Positions 22,680-30,173 of a stretch of 64,000 bases of DNA are shown in pieces. Origin of the DNA: a virus; IMG/VR virus record IMGVR_UViG_3300045971_000577, positions 1-64,000 of that record. The stretch is one strand, 5' to 3'. Position 1 is the first letter of the stretch. Each line of letters opens with the position of its first letter. A model generated the notes under the pieces. That model ran no database searches. It was not told the DNA's origin and worked only from the letters and a program-made list of their open reading frames with translations. Position numbers and translations under genes: made by a program.

Positions 22680-23156
22680 TTAGGCGGGGGTCGTTTCCAC
22701 GGCCGGCGCAGCTTCGGCATCTTCGGCGTGCAGCACTTCGCCCGGTGCGGGGATGAACGGCACAGATTCCGGAGCAGCTTCCACCTCACGGATGGTCAGC
22801 TTCGTCTTGCCGGCGCCCAGGGCTGCCACGATCAGCTTTTCGGCAGCGCCGCGGCTGATACCCGCAGCAACCACTTCACCGGTGCGCACCTTGATGACGT
22901 CCACGGTATGAATGACCTTCCTGCCGCCCTTCTTGTCGTCGGGGCGGCCCAAGCCTTCCACCAGCTCGGCGTCGATGCTGCGCACGGTCTTCAGGCTGTG
23001 GTTGTAGTGCGTCGCTGCGCTCGCAAGGCTGATGCCGTGCTGAGCCATGGCCGCCTGCATCACCGCCTTGCGGAAGGCCGTGTTGCCCATTTCGGCACGT
23101 TGCGGTAGCATTTGGGCGAACGTCTCATTCACGAAGTCGCGAACACCTTTGGTCAT
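22680..23156 (-). CDS. HYN-GLGR domain protein, 158 aa
   Basis: Shared domain at residues 22-75: FRKAVMQAAMAQHGISLASA then ATHYNHSLKT and GLGR. C-terminal region is alanine/glutamate rich. Start chosen at 23156 after AAAGAGAGTTTGAT. Paralogue of 18148-18669 and 34884-35384. Confidence 0.85.
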   Translation of the reverse strand: MTKGVRDFVNETFAQMLPQRAEMGNTAFRKAVMQAAMAQHGISLASAATHYNHSLKTVRSIDAELVEGLGRPDDKKGGRKVIHTVDVIKVRTGEVVAAGISRGAAEKLIVAALGAGKTKLTIREVEAAPESVPFIPAPGEVLHAEDAEAAPAVETTPA

Positions 23157-23219
23157 ATCAAACTCTCTTTCTTGCATTGGGTTGGGGTTGCATGAGCTGC
23201 GTCTGCTGCCCATGTATGT

Positions 23220-23248
23220 ATTGTGTGGCTGGGCATACTTTTGGGCAA
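23220..23248 (-). promoter_or_regulatory. promoter, alternative leader class
   Basis: -35 TTGCCC, 17 nt, -10 CACAAT, then ACATACATGGGCAGCA; the same variant leader precedes the sedolisin gene. Confidence 0.75.
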
Positions 23249-23306
23249 GTCTTTTAGGCGGTGCAGATGTAACAATTTGCGGAAAAGAGAAAACCACCGA
23301 AGTGGT

Positions 23307-23531
23307 TTATTTACAGGTGAAACTTTTTATTTTTCGTATCAAATCATTTGTGGGCGGTGTAACTGTTCCACCGGTTGAAGTGATATAAAATGTAAGAGAT
23401 ACATGCAGATTTGAAACTTTTCTGCATAATGCCTTTAGTTCCGATTCGGTATATACTCCATATTGAAAGTTACATCTAAGAAGTATTCTATTATAAATGT
23501 TCCGGATTTCCGTTTCTATCTGTTGCTGCAT
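23307..23531 (-). CDS. hypothetical protein, 74 aa
   Basis: MQQQIETEIRNIYNRILLRC onward; ends NDLIRKIKSFTCK. Overlaps the preceding gene by 41 bases. AT-rich stretch. Unknown. Confidence 0.75.
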   Translation of the reverse strand: MQQQIETEIRNIYNRILLRCNFQYGVYTESELKALCRKVSNLHVSLTFYITSTGGTVTPPTNDLIRKIKSFTCK

Positions 23532-23661
23532 GTTCCTGGTCCATTCGTTGATCTGCTGTATCCAGTATTTGATTCATTTCCTTCAATATATTCAACATAT
23601 GAATTTCGAGTTCTTCTTTAGTCATCTTACCTGGATGTTTTTCGAATTCTGTCAATCTCAT
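23491..23661 (-). CDS. small helical protein, 56 aa
   Basis: MRLTEFEKHPGKMTKEELEI then a helical, acidic region. Its N-terminal half resembles the next small protein (MRLFELEQRSVENMSVEEID), suggesting a duplicate pair. TAATG overlap. Confidence 0.75.
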   Translation of the reverse strand: MRLTEFEKHPGKMTKEELEIHMLNILKEMNQILDTADQRMDQEHAATDRNGNPEHL

Positions 23662-23774
23662 TATTTTATTCCCTTCATTACAGGATTTTCAGCAAGCTGA
23701 TGCATATAGAAATCAATCTCTTCTACAGACATATTTTCTACAGATCTTTGTTCCAGTTCAAATAATCTCATCAT
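23661..23774 (-). CDS. small helical protein, 37 aa
   Basis: MMRLFELEQRSVENMSVEEI and on. GGAGGACAGC precedes the ATG at 23774. Pair-mate of the previous gene and first of the three-gene late unit. Confidence 0.75.
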   Translation of the reverse strand: MMRLFELEQRSVENMSVEEIDFYMHQLAENPVMKGIK

Positions 23775-23791
23775 GCTGTCCTCCGTTATAC

Positions 23792-23799
23792 TATTTATC
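23792..23799 (-). promoter_or_regulatory. T4-like late promoter
   Basis: GATAAATA followed by GTATAACGGAGGACAGCATG; drives 23774. Confidence 0.65.
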
Positions 23800-23825
23800 A
23801 AAAGAAAGCCTGCACAGGGCAGGCT
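23800..23825 (-). terminator. intrinsic terminator
   Basis: AGCCTGC/GCAGGCT hairpin followed on the minus strand by TTCTTTTG. Ends the winged-helix gene transcript and abuts the late promoter. Confidence 0.75.
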
Positions 23826-23851
23826 AACTTGGTTAGGACTTGGTGAAAGTC

Positions 23852-24097
23852 TTAGGCGTACAGGCGAAATTGATCGCCGAAAACGTCTCTGCGGCTCACA
23901 GCATAGGCGGTGCGGCCCTTGGTGTTGGTTGTCTTACGAACAACCAACCCGTTTTGGCGCATTTCTGAAATTCGCGCACGCAAATTTTGCACACCGAAGG
24001 TTGCAGCAGCCTGAGCTGATGTCAGGGTGCGGTTCGTTCCACGAAGATAGGTCTCGAGAAACTGATTCTGGGTCTTGGTAAGTGTTGTGAAGGACAT
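23852..24097 (-). CDS. winged-helix-like protein, 81 aa
   Basis: TSAQAAATFGVQNLRARISE then MRQNGLVVRKTTN follows the helix-turn-helix plus wing pattern of small regulators. Single gene with a near-consensus promoter and its own terminator, so likely highly expressed; may regulate phage or host promoters. Confidence 0.8.
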   Translation of the reverse strand: MSFTTLTKTQNQFLETYLRGTNRTLTSAQAAATFGVQNLRARISEMRQNGLVVRKTTNTKGRTAYAVSRRDVFGDQFRLYA

Positions 24098-24121
24098 AAT
24101 GTCTCCTTAGTTGATAATCTA

Positions 24122-24150
24122 AGTATAACAGTTCATGCCACGAATGTCAA
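24122..24150 (-). promoter_or_regulatory. near-consensus sigma70 promoter
   Basis: -35 TTGACA, 17 nt, -10 TATACT; leader with AAGGAG. Strongest-looking promoter in the window. Confidence 0.85.
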
Positions 24151-24154
24151 GAGA

Positions 24155-24185
24155 GTGGGCATCGGTTTTGACACGCGATGCCCAC
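24155..24185 (-). terminator. 10-bp hairpin, terminator-like
   Basis: GTGGGCATCG and CGATGCCCAC, loop 11 nt, at the end of the structured RNA A interval. No strong U-tract. Confidence 0.5.
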
Positions 24186-24232
24186 TATGATACGGTTGAA
24201 GCGTGGTCCGGAGGTAAGTCTCGGTACGCAAA

Positions 24233-24418
24233 CCGCAGCCATCCATATACTGGAGCGGCACCTCGGGCACCTTGGCTGTTATCGGCAGTTTCTATGCTTG
24301 CCGCTTATCGATGGGACCCTTGTAACATTAGGTATCCCGAACCCAATGCACGACCGTCAGTTAGGAATAGACAGACACTAGCGGATAAATCTTCCTACAC
24401 CCTTTCGGGCTCCGCTGC
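24233..24418 (-). ncRNA. structured RNA, copy A
   Basis: About 186 nt, folds like copy B at 26261-26449. Helices: AGCGGA/TCCGCT (24380-24385 with 24411-24416) around a GCCC-GAAA-GGGT hairpin; pseudoknot TAGGAA/TTCCTA (24392-24397 with 24362-24367); an 8-bp hairpin with loop TCGGGAT (24326-24348); CGGCA/TGCCG with loop ending AGAAAC (24283-24303); CAGCC/GGCTG (24236-24278). Bases differ from copy B while pairing and loops are kept. Lies between the sedolisin terminator and a hairpin, so probably a separate RNA. Confidence 0.7.
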
Positions 24419-24535
24419 TGGTTTGATAGCCACTGCAGACAAACCAAGTCTGAAGTGCGGTATGCGGTCCACTCGGCCATCGACGCTCCATCCAGGAAGT
24501 TATTAGCCCAACCATTGCTGGTCCCCTGCTCAGCA

Positions 24536-24557
24536 GGAAAGGGCCCGAAAGCCCCTT
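24536..24557 (-). terminator. terminator of the sedolisin gene
   Basis: AAGGGGC-TTTC-GGCCCTT hairpin followed by TCCTG, 16 bases after the stop. Confidence 0.65.
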
Positions 24558-24573
24558 GTGGATCCTATTTGGC

Positions 24574-26070
24574 TTACATGCCAGCCAGGATGCCAACCAG
24601 CGCCGCCGCTTTCGGCACGCCCAAACCAGTCGACAGGTCGTAACCCACCTTGGCTTGGGTGGCGCTCGGCCCACCGCTCACCACGTCGTTGAACGCTTGC
24701 GAGTACAGCAGCGGATTCGAAGCCACGGCGTAGAGCGCAGCCTGGAAGTCGATTGGCGTCTTGAACTGCTCAGCACGCACCGCGTTGGTGATTGCCGCCA
24801 ATGCCGCCCACTGCGGAGCACCGATGCTGGTACCGTAGCCACCGTACCAGCCGCAGTTCGCTGCACCCTTGGCTGTCACACATGCCTTGTCCGGGATCTG
24901 CGCACTGGGCGTCAGATACACGGAAAGCGCACTGGCCGCGTCAGCATCGAACGCCACGTCAGGCACTGCACGTCGCGGAAGGCCCAGGCTGGTTTGGTAA
25001 GTCGGCGTCGCATAGAACTGTGTCACGCCACCACCACTGCCACCCCAACCAGTGTCAACTGCACCCAGGTTGTTCGTGCCGCCGACAGCCAGCACACGGT
25101 TGGACACGGATGGCCAGATGGGACGTGCACCGATGTCGCCGCTGGCAGCCACGTAGGTGACGCCCGTTTTGCTGAACGCGATCGTGTCCCAGCCACCAGC
25201 CGTGTAGTTGATCTGTCCGTTGGGCATGATCGGATTGGCAGGACCGTACAGGTAAGTAGCGGTGGCCGAAGCTGCGGTGCAGGTGGGGTCGTACTGGACG
25301 AGCACACCTTGCTTGTTCTTCACACCCTGGCAGGTCGAAGCAAACCCGCTTTCGGCGCCGCCCCAACTCATCGAAACCACGTTGCCGATCTTGGCGCCGT
25401 ACTGCACACCAAAGGACAGCGCACTGACGAAGGGGCTCGGAACTTGCACCAGGACGATGGTCGCCATCGGCGCGATCGCATGCGCCCACTCGATGTCCAT
25501 GCTGGATTCGGCCATCCAGTTCATGTCGTCGCCGAAGGTCTGCTTGGTCGGGCGCCCGGTAGAGGTCAGGTTGATGACCTGGAAGGAGCAGCCGCTACCT
25601 GCAGTCGGCTTCGGCGAGTTGGCGTTGTAGTAGCCGGAAACAGGGTCCACGGTGTAGTTGGTGGTAACCACGTTGCACTGCGGAAGCCCGTGTTGCGCGG
25701 AGAACTTGGCCAGATCGCCCGCCGCGTTGGGGTTGTTGTAGGCGGAAACAATGACGATGACCTGTCCGCTGCCTTGCTGCGCGGGAGTCGTCAACGTGCC
25801 AAATCCGTAACGGGCACGAACTTGGGCGGGATTTTGGCCAAGGGTGGCAAGACCACCGGCCGTCTTCACGGATGCAAGCACGCCCGCAGTGGTAGTCGCC
25901 GCCATGGGTTGCATTTCCGGTTCGGCACCCAGCGCGGTTGCCGTTTCGCTGTCACTTTGTGTGGCCACAGCGTCTTTGGCCAACTGGTCGGGACCAGTGT
26001 TTTCACCACCGCCACATGCTGCCAACAGGCACGCCGTTGCGATGATGCTCAGGGATTGGAGCTTCTTCAT
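24574..26070 (-). CDS. sedolisin-like (S53) peptidase lipoprotein, 498 aa
   Basis: Lipoprotein signal with LLAAC box, Cys at residue 19, so it would be exported and lipid-anchored. S53 marks: ESSMDIEWAHAIAP (Glu and Asp of the catalytic pair), ASGDIGARPIWPS (oxyanion Asp) and GTSIGAPQWAAL (Ser). The C-terminal FNDVVSGG...GYDLSTGLG is the family's calcium site. The large activation prodomain of classical members is not obvious. Driven by a phage promoter with a variant leader; flanked by two copies of a structured RNA. Unusual cargo, probably acting on envelope or external protein. Confidence 0.85.
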   Translation of the reverse strand: MKKLQSLSIIATACLLAACGGGENTGPDQLAKDAVATQSDSETATALGAEPEMQPMAATTTAGVLASVKTAGGLATLGQNPAQVRARYGFGTLTTPAQQGSGQVIVIVSAYNNPNAAGDLAKFSAQHGLPQCNVVTTNYTVDPVSGYYNANSPKPTAGSGCSFQVINLTSTGRPTKQTFGDDMNWMAESSMDIEWAHAIAPMATIVLVQVPSPFVSALSFGVQYGAKIGNVVSMSWGGAESGFASTCQGVKNKQGVLVQYDPTCTAASATATYLYGPANPIMPNGQINYTAGGWDTIAFSKTGVTYVAASGDIGARPIWPSVSNRVLAVGGTNNLGAVDTGWGGSGGGVTQFYATPTYQTSLGLPRRAVPDVAFDADAASALSVYLTPSAQIPDKACVTAKGAANCGWYGGYGTSIGAPQWAALAAITNAVRAEQFKTPIDFQAALYAVASNPLLYSQAFNDVVSGGPSATQAKVGYDLSTGLGVPKAAALVGILAGM

Positions 26071-26144
26071 GATTTCCTTTCGGTTGATTTCAGGATGCAA
26101 CCACCCGGTTGCTTCACTGCAGGGCCTTTGCTGCCCATGTATGT

Positions 26145-26173
26145 ATTATGTCACCTCTGCCAACTGTGGTCAA
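26145..26173 (-). promoter_or_regulatory. promoter, alternative leader class
   Basis: -35 TTGACC, 17 nt, -10 CATAAT, leader CATACATGGGCAGCAAAGG. Drives the sedolisin gene with a 70-nt leader. Confidence 0.85.
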
Positions 26174-26185
26174 CAACCTTTTGAA

Positions 26186-26213
26186 ACAAAAGAAACGTGG
26201 CCCGGAGGCCACG
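26186..26213 (-). terminator. intrinsic terminator
   Basis: CGTGGCC-TCCG-GGCCACG followed on the minus strand by TTTCTTTTG. Ends the structured RNA B interval upstream of the sedolisin promoter. Confidence 0.75.
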
Positions 26214-26260
26214 TGAGGACGGTTGTAACCCTTTTCCATCTTCGGGAAGGTAAACCGTAA

Positions 26261-26449
26261 GTAGGGAGGCTGATCTTCTTGGCAGCCTACCCGCGAAAAA
26301 GGGAGTTTCTGGTGATTCCCTATGATACTTCTTTAACATTGTTGGGGATCATATTCACACCTGGAGCATCCCGAGCTCAGGTGAGGATCGTCAGATAGGA
26401 ATAGACGAACCTTAGGGGATTTTCATCCTACCTCTTTCGAGTCCCCTGC
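26261..26449 (-). ncRNA. structured RNA, copy B
   Basis: About 189 nt. AGGGGA/TCCCCT (26414-26419 with 26442-26447) around CTC-GAAA-GAG; pseudoknot TAGGA/TCCTA (26425-26430 with 26396-26401); CACCTG.AGC hairpin with loop TCGGGAT (26358-26383); AGGGA/TCCCT with loop ending AGAAAC (26300-26321); AGGCTG/CAGCCT (26267-26288). Every helix differs in bases from copy A but still pairs. Bounded by terminators at 26505-26532 and 26186-26213. Confidence 0.7.
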
Positions 26450-26504
26450 ATCTTGTCAACTAGGCGCTCGATGCCGTAGTTGGCAGCACGAATGCTGTCA
26501 ACAG

Positions 26505-26532
26505 ATAAAAGGAAGGCACCCAAGGGTGCCTT
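26505..26532 (-). terminator. intrinsic terminator
   Basis: AAGGCACCC-TT-GGGTGCCTT followed by CCTTTTA. Separates the 55-aa gene transcript from RNA copy B. Confidence 0.8.
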
Positions 26533-26721
26533 GAAGAGCTGAACCAAAGATTTTCGGAGGTGCATGGTTACTCTCTTATTCACCATACCTGTCCTCAAAC
26601 CATCCCACGGATAATAGGTGTAGGGTAGAAGCTCGGGCCGTCTAAAAGCCGCTTTGGTTGGAAGCGACACATCGGGTGCCTGCCACTTCCATTTGGGTGA
26701 TGTACTACTTGGGCACCAGGT

Positions 26722-26889
26722 TCAGAGTGGAGGGGGCTCGACGAAGTCTTCGATCAGCGAAATCTTGCAGGTTTCTGTGGGGCCGAACTCGAACCCGTGT
26801 TGCAAGGCAACCATCATGCCGTCCTTCAGATCCTTCTCCGTCGTGTCGTCCTCGACATCGAACAGGATTTGGAATGCTACTTTCTTCAT
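26722..26889 (-). CDS. hypothetical acidic protein, 55 aa
   Basis: MKKVAFQILFDVEDDTTEKD then 'GFEFGPTETCKISLIEDFVE'. CGGAG ten bases before the ATG. Unknown. Follows the ATPase gene after a hairpin. Confidence 0.75.
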   Translation of the reverse strand: MKKVAFQILFDVEDDTTEKDLKDGMMVALQHGFEFGPTETCKISLIEDFVEPPPL

Positions 26890-26909
26890 GTGTTTGTTCT
26901 CCGTTTGTT

Positions 26910-26940
26910 GAAAGGGGCGGGCGGTTTATTTCCCGCCCCT
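26910..26940 (-). terminator. hairpin after the ATPase gene
   Basis: AGGGGCGGG/CCCGCCCCT nine-pair stem followed by TTCAAC; partial terminator. Confidence 0.6.
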
Positions 26941-26945
26941 GCTAC

Positions 26946-28094
26946 TTAGGCCCCAGCGAGCATGACTCCGCGGCGTGCAGCCTCCGCTTGCCGACGTTCC
27001 AGGAGACGCTTGAATTTTGCCTCCCGCAACAAACAAGTGGCTTCTGCCATCTCCGCCCAGTCTTTCGGGTCGGTTTTGACGAAGTCAGCCACCTTCTTCA
27101 CCATACGCAGCGACACTTCGCGCAGGTACTCGGCGTTATCGAACATGAACTTCAGGATGTCAGCTTCCTGTGCTGCGTCAAAGTTATACGGCGTCAGCAT
27201 GCCGTCGCGCACGACCTGCTTGATACGCAGCAGTTGGTCACGGATGGTGCCGATCTCCAGGTCCATGTAGTGGCAGCGTGACATGATTGCTTCCAGGTGC
27301 TTCGCAATGCGCGAACCCTTGGCAATCGTGCGCTCGAAGTCCACATTGGACAGGAAGATGATGCTGCCCTCGAAGTCAAACGCTTCGGGGATGTCTTCCA
27401 CTTGCAGAACGCGGCTTTCCTTGTTCCAGCAGATGCGACGCTTGTCGCCGCTGTTCAGTGCTGCCTTCAGCAGGTTCAGGCACTCTTCCTCGAACAGCAC
27501 GCCGTCGCAGTCGTCGAACACCAGCACTTGTTCCGGGTTGCGGTTGTAGTAGAGCTTCTGGTACAAGCCGATGCTTGACACACCGCCACTGACCACTTCG
27601 TATTTGGGATCTCGGCCTTCCATGGTGCGGAACATATTGGCGGCTGCCAACTGCTTCTCCACACCAAACGACTTGCCAATGCCCGGAGGGCCACTGACCA
27701 CCAAACCGCGGATGCCGTCCGGCTTCGTGCAGCCGTCCGTGATCTTGTCCAACATCAGGAACGTGTTCTCGATGCGGTCCATGGCTTCATCTTCCGTCTC
27801 CGCTGCGATGAACACCGCCTCGTAGTTCGTGGATTGCATGACGCCAGCAGCGCCTGCACCACCATCGACCACAATGTGTTCGCCGAGTGCTTCACCTTCC
27901 ATGTCCAGAAGTTCGAAGTCGCCCTTTTCGCAGCTGACACGCTGCACGGGAGGATGGCCGGGTTGCGGCTCCGGGTTGCGGATGGTCACGAACCCGCCCT
28001 TGGCGCCATCTTGCCATGGCTTCACCAGCGCGAAAGTACCTTCGACCGGTTGCCCACGGTAGTATCCCTTGGAAATCTTGCACTGAATACTCAA
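26946..28094 (-). CDS. AAA+ ATPase, 382 aa
   Basis: Walker A SGPPGIGKSF near residue 130, Walker B VLVFDDCDGVLF near residue 205, and a sensor-like IIFLSNVDF near residue 250. Single AAA+ module. Role (loader, remodeller, DNA metabolism) cannot be told. I place the start at a TTG six bases after AAGGAG (MSIQCKISKGYYRG); a TTG two codons earlier is too close to it. Own promoter. Confidence 0.88.
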   Translation of the reverse strand: MSIQCKISKGYYRGQPVEGTFALVKPWQDGAKGGFVTIRNPEPQPGHPPVQRVSCEKGDFELLDMEGEALGEHIVVDGGAGAAGVMQSTNYEAVFIAAETEDEAMDRIENTFLMLDKITDGCTKPDGIRGLVVSGPPGIGKSFGVEKQLAAANMFRTMEGRDPKYEVVSGGVSSIGLYQKLYYNRNPEQVLVFDDCDGVLFEEECLNLLKAALNSGDKRRICWNKESRVLQVEDIPEAFDFEGSIIFLSNVDFERTIAKGSRIAKHLEAIMSRCHYMDLEIGTIRDQLLRIKQVVRDGMLTPYNFDAAQEADILKFMFDNAEYLREVSLRMVKKVADFVKTDPKDWAEMAEATCLLREAKFKRLLERRQAEAARRGVMLAGA

Positions 28095-28133
28095 AGTCAA
28101 TCTCCTTGTTGCACTGCGCTCTGCAGTGTATGC

Positions 28134-28162
28134 ATTATGCGATCAATCAGCGGATTGGTCAA
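28134..28162 (-). promoter_or_regulatory. sigma70-type phage promoter
   Basis: -35 TTGACC, 17 nt, -10 CATAAT; leader changed but keeps GCAACAAGGAG. Drives the ATPase. Confidence 0.8.
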
Positions 28163-28166
28163 GCAC

Positions 28167-28382
28167 TTACTTCGTTCTGGTCCAATCCTTGAAATAGAAC
28201 CGGTGGGTGCCGACCAGGAAGGACTCGTGCCCTTCGTGCACCACATCGAACGGAATCGGAAGGCCGCCATCGTGGCTGATATGCCCGGTTACGCGAACTG
28301 CGGTGACCGTGTCAATGGATGCGGCAACCTTCGTGAGTTGACCCCAGAAGCCAAGGTAGGGAATGTAGTTGGGACTGGCCAT
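28167..28382 (-). CDS. hypothetical protein, 71 aa
   Basis: MASPNYIPYLGFWGQLTKVA; ends HRFYFKDWTRTK. Beta-rich. Shared promoter; weak ribosome-binding site. Unknown. Confidence 0.8.
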   Translation of the reverse strand: MASPNYIPYLGFWGQLTKVAASIDTVTAVRVTGHISHDGGLPIPFDVVHEGHESFLVGTHRFYFKDWTRTK

Positions 28383-28414
28383 TGTGTTCCACCAAAGTGT
28401 GTTGCGATGTCTGT

Positions 28415-28443
28415 ATTATGCAGGCACTTGACCACTTGGTCAA
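28415..28443 (-). promoter_or_regulatory. sigma70-type phage promoter
   Basis: -35 TTGACC, 17 nt, -10 CATAAT, leader CAGACATCGCAACAC. Confidence 0.85.
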
Positions 28444-28446
28444 GCA

Positions 28447-28905
28447 TTAAATGGTGGACCAATCGTCGAGCATGTCCATTCGACGATACGGATGGAACCT
28501 CGTCTTGCCGTCCCAGCGATCTTCGATGGTCGAAACACGCGGCATGCCCATACCGGACACCTGTTCGCCCAATGGCTTCCACGCATTTCCATGGTATTTC
28601 ACATGCCATTCGTTGTCGCGGAACAGGTAGTTGTATTCGTATTCGTCGTGATCGGAAAGCACCGGACTGATGTTAATCCGAACGGGATCGCTGCGCCCGC
28701 GGTAATAAGAAAGCGTTGTGGCGTAGCTGTCGCCCAGACTGGAAATGTCGCCCAACGAAACCAGCGCCGCCACCTGCTCCAGCGTGGTATAGCAACGATG
28801 CAACAGGACACCGTTGTATTGCAGGTAGCCATCCGAGTGGACATACACACTTGCAAAGACACCCGAAACAGGGTGCATGACGATAATGCTGCTATTGGTT
28901 GACAT
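28447..28905 (-). CDS. hypothetical protein, 152 aa
   Basis: MSTNSSIIVMHPVSGVFASV then YVHSDGYLQYNGVLLHRCY, a pattern I have seen in proteins of other large phages without known function. Second gene of the unit beginning at 29109. Confidence 0.8.
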   Translation of the reverse strand: MSTNSSIIVMHPVSGVFASVYVHSDGYLQYNGVLLHRCYTTLEQVAALVSLGDISSLGDSYATTLSYYRGRSDPVRINISPVLSDHDEYEYNYLFRDNEWHVKYHGNAWKPLGEQVSGMGMPRVSTIEDRWDGKTRFHPYRRMDMLDDWSTI

Positions 28906-28914
28906 GCATTCTTT

Positions 28915-29109
28915 CTATTGCCACACCGGCCATTCATTGCGGTCAAGGGTGTAGCCATACACGACCGCTTCTGGAAGATCGGATCCATCTTGGTTCACAC
29001 CAGTTGACAGAACTTCTTCGGCAGCAGCCTGTGCCGATTGTTCGTCTTCAGCATCAACTTCGATGACCTGTGTGTGAACTTCCTTGATCTTCACGAAGAA
29101 TTTTGGCAT
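28915..29109 (-). CDS. hypothetical protein, 64 aa
   Basis: MPKFFVKIKEVHTQVIEVDA; compact beta-alpha with acidic helix. AAAGGGATGAT precedes the ATG. Unknown. Confidence 0.8.
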   Translation of the reverse strand: MPKFFVKIKEVHTQVIEVDAEDEQSAQAAAEEVLSTGVNQDGSDLPEAVVYGYTLDRNEWPVWQ

Positions 29110-29134
29110 ATCATCCCTTTGTTGCAATGTCATT

Positions 29135-29163
29135 ACTATAGCTGACCGCTTGGTTGCTGTCAA
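29135..29163 (-). promoter_or_regulatory. sigma70-type phage promoter
   Basis: -35 TTGACA, 17 nt, -10 TATAGT, leader ending GCAACAAAGGG. Confidence 0.8.
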
Positions 29164-29211
29164 CTACATTTAGAAGAGGGCGGAGAAATCCCAGGACCTT
29201 GTCCATGATTC

Positions 29212-29364
29212 CTATCTGGTGTTCGGCCCGTAGTCGCGCTCGGTGACCTGCTCTTTCAGGTATACAAGCCATGCAGGAATCACCCAGCCATCATCACCTT
29301 TGTATTCGGCAAAGATACCTTCCAATTCCTTGACTTGAATTTCAGTGATATTTCCGAGCCACAT
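29212..29364 (-). CDS. hypothetical protein, 50 aa
   Basis: MWLGNITEIQVKELEGIFAE; start at 29364 has CCGGAG eight bases upstream, just after the previous stop. Unknown. Confidence 0.7.
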   Translation of the reverse strand: MWLGNITEIQVKELEGIFAEYKGDDGWVIPAWLVYLKEQVTERDYGPNTR

Positions 29365-29365
29365 T

Positions 29366-29632
29366 TCATGCTCCGGGAGTTCGTCGAATGACGATGAAGT
29401 CGGTGTAGTCTCCCCCATCGTACAGGTCGTAATCCAGACAGCGGGTGTGAATCTTTTCGGCCGAGATGGTGATGTTGGCAGCACTGGCACCTTCCCACTT
29501 GTTGAGGATGTCAGCGAGGATATTCTCCAGCGTTTCATCACCGGCGATGTACATCACCGTGTCCGTGTCATCCGGCCAGAAGTCTCGGATTTGGTGGCCG
29601 AACTCGTTTCTCGGCCGATAAGTGATACCCAT
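29366..29632 (-). CDS. FWPDDTDT paralogue 2, 88 aa
   Basis: Paired with the next gene: both share FWPDDTDT.MYI and 'YDLYD.GDYT.FI.I.R..GA'. Tandem duplication. Unknown function. Confidence 0.85.
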   Translation of the reverse strand: MGITYRPRNEFGHQIRDFWPDDTDTVMYIAGDETLENILADILNKWEGASAANITISAEKIHTRCLDYDLYDGGDYTDFIVIRRTPGA

Positions 29633-29633
29633 G

Positions 29634-29903
29634 TCAGGCTCCTTGCAGGCGTGTGATTTTAATGAAGGTGGTGTAATCACCCGGATCGTACAGGTCGTAT
29701 CCGAGGCAATCGGTGTGGATGTGCTCGGATGTGATTTGGATTTGAGTCAGTGCAGCGTCTGCCCACTTCTCGTAGATCTTCTGGAGCAGATCGGCCATGA
29801 TGGGAGGAGAACCGTGCCAGAAGTCGGTCGGAATATACATCTCCGTGTCCGTGTCATCCGGCCAGAAAGTTCTGATCCCGCCGTCACGTGTACCGTATCC
29901 CAT
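29634..29903 (-). CDS. FWPDDTDT paralogue 1, 89 aa
   Basis: MGYGTRDGGIRTFWPDDTDT; the copies share the block EHIHTDCLGYDLYDPGDYTT with substitutions. Leads an operon down to 29212. Confidence 0.85.
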   Translation of the reverse strand: MGYGTRDGGIRTFWPDDTDTEMYIPTDFWHGSPPIMADLLQKIYEKWADAALTQIQITSEHIHTDCLGYDLYDPGDYTTFIKITRLQGA

Positions 29904-29925
29904 GTCTTTGCTCCTTGTTGCCACT

Positions 29926-29954
29926 ATTATGTAGCAGCAGCAACTACCTGTCAA
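29926..29954 (-). promoter_or_regulatory. sigma70-type phage promoter
   Basis: -35 TTGACA, 17 nt, -10 CATAAT; shortened leader retaining GCAACAAGGAG. Confidence 0.85.
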
Positions 29955-29968
29955 TGACTATTTGAAAC

Positions 29969-30172
29969 CTAGTCGGTAGTCTTTTCGACGGTGACTTCTT
30001 TCCAGGCACCCGGCGCGTAGATCCGACCTTCGGTCATGTTGCCGTTCATATCAATCTCAGCTTCGAGGATCAGCTCTCCACCTGGGCCGACATGAATGCC
30101 GTCGTCCAATACCTTGTAGACGGGATACAAGCCCACGTGGGCGCCACCCGGCTGGATGATTACTTTCAGCAT
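29969..30172 (-). CDS. hypothetical protein, 67 aa
   Basis: MLKVIIQPGGAHVGLYPVYK; beta-rich, ends APGAWKEVTVEKTTD. Start directly after the upstream stop. Unknown. Confidence 0.75.
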   Translation of the reverse strand: MLKVIIQPGGAHVGLYPVYKVLDDGIHVGPGGELILEAEIDMNGNMTEGRIYAPGAWKEVTVEKTTD

Positions 30173-30173
30173 G

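Noticed and set aside
24461-24497. GATGGCCGAGTGG, like a tRNA-Ser D-arm, near structured RNA A
   Set aside because: No acceptor, T-arm or anticodon arm could be built around it.
24556-26184. Plus-strand open frame of 542 codons
   Set aside because: It is the complement of the sedolisin gene, which has lipobox, catalytic motifs, promoter and terminator. Residue content of the plus frame (His/Arg/Gly-rich) is typical of an antisense shadow.
26428-26670. Minus-strand frame ending GIERLVDKMQGTRKR
   Set aside because: A strong intrinsic terminator (26505-26532) lies inside it and it has no good ribosome-binding site.
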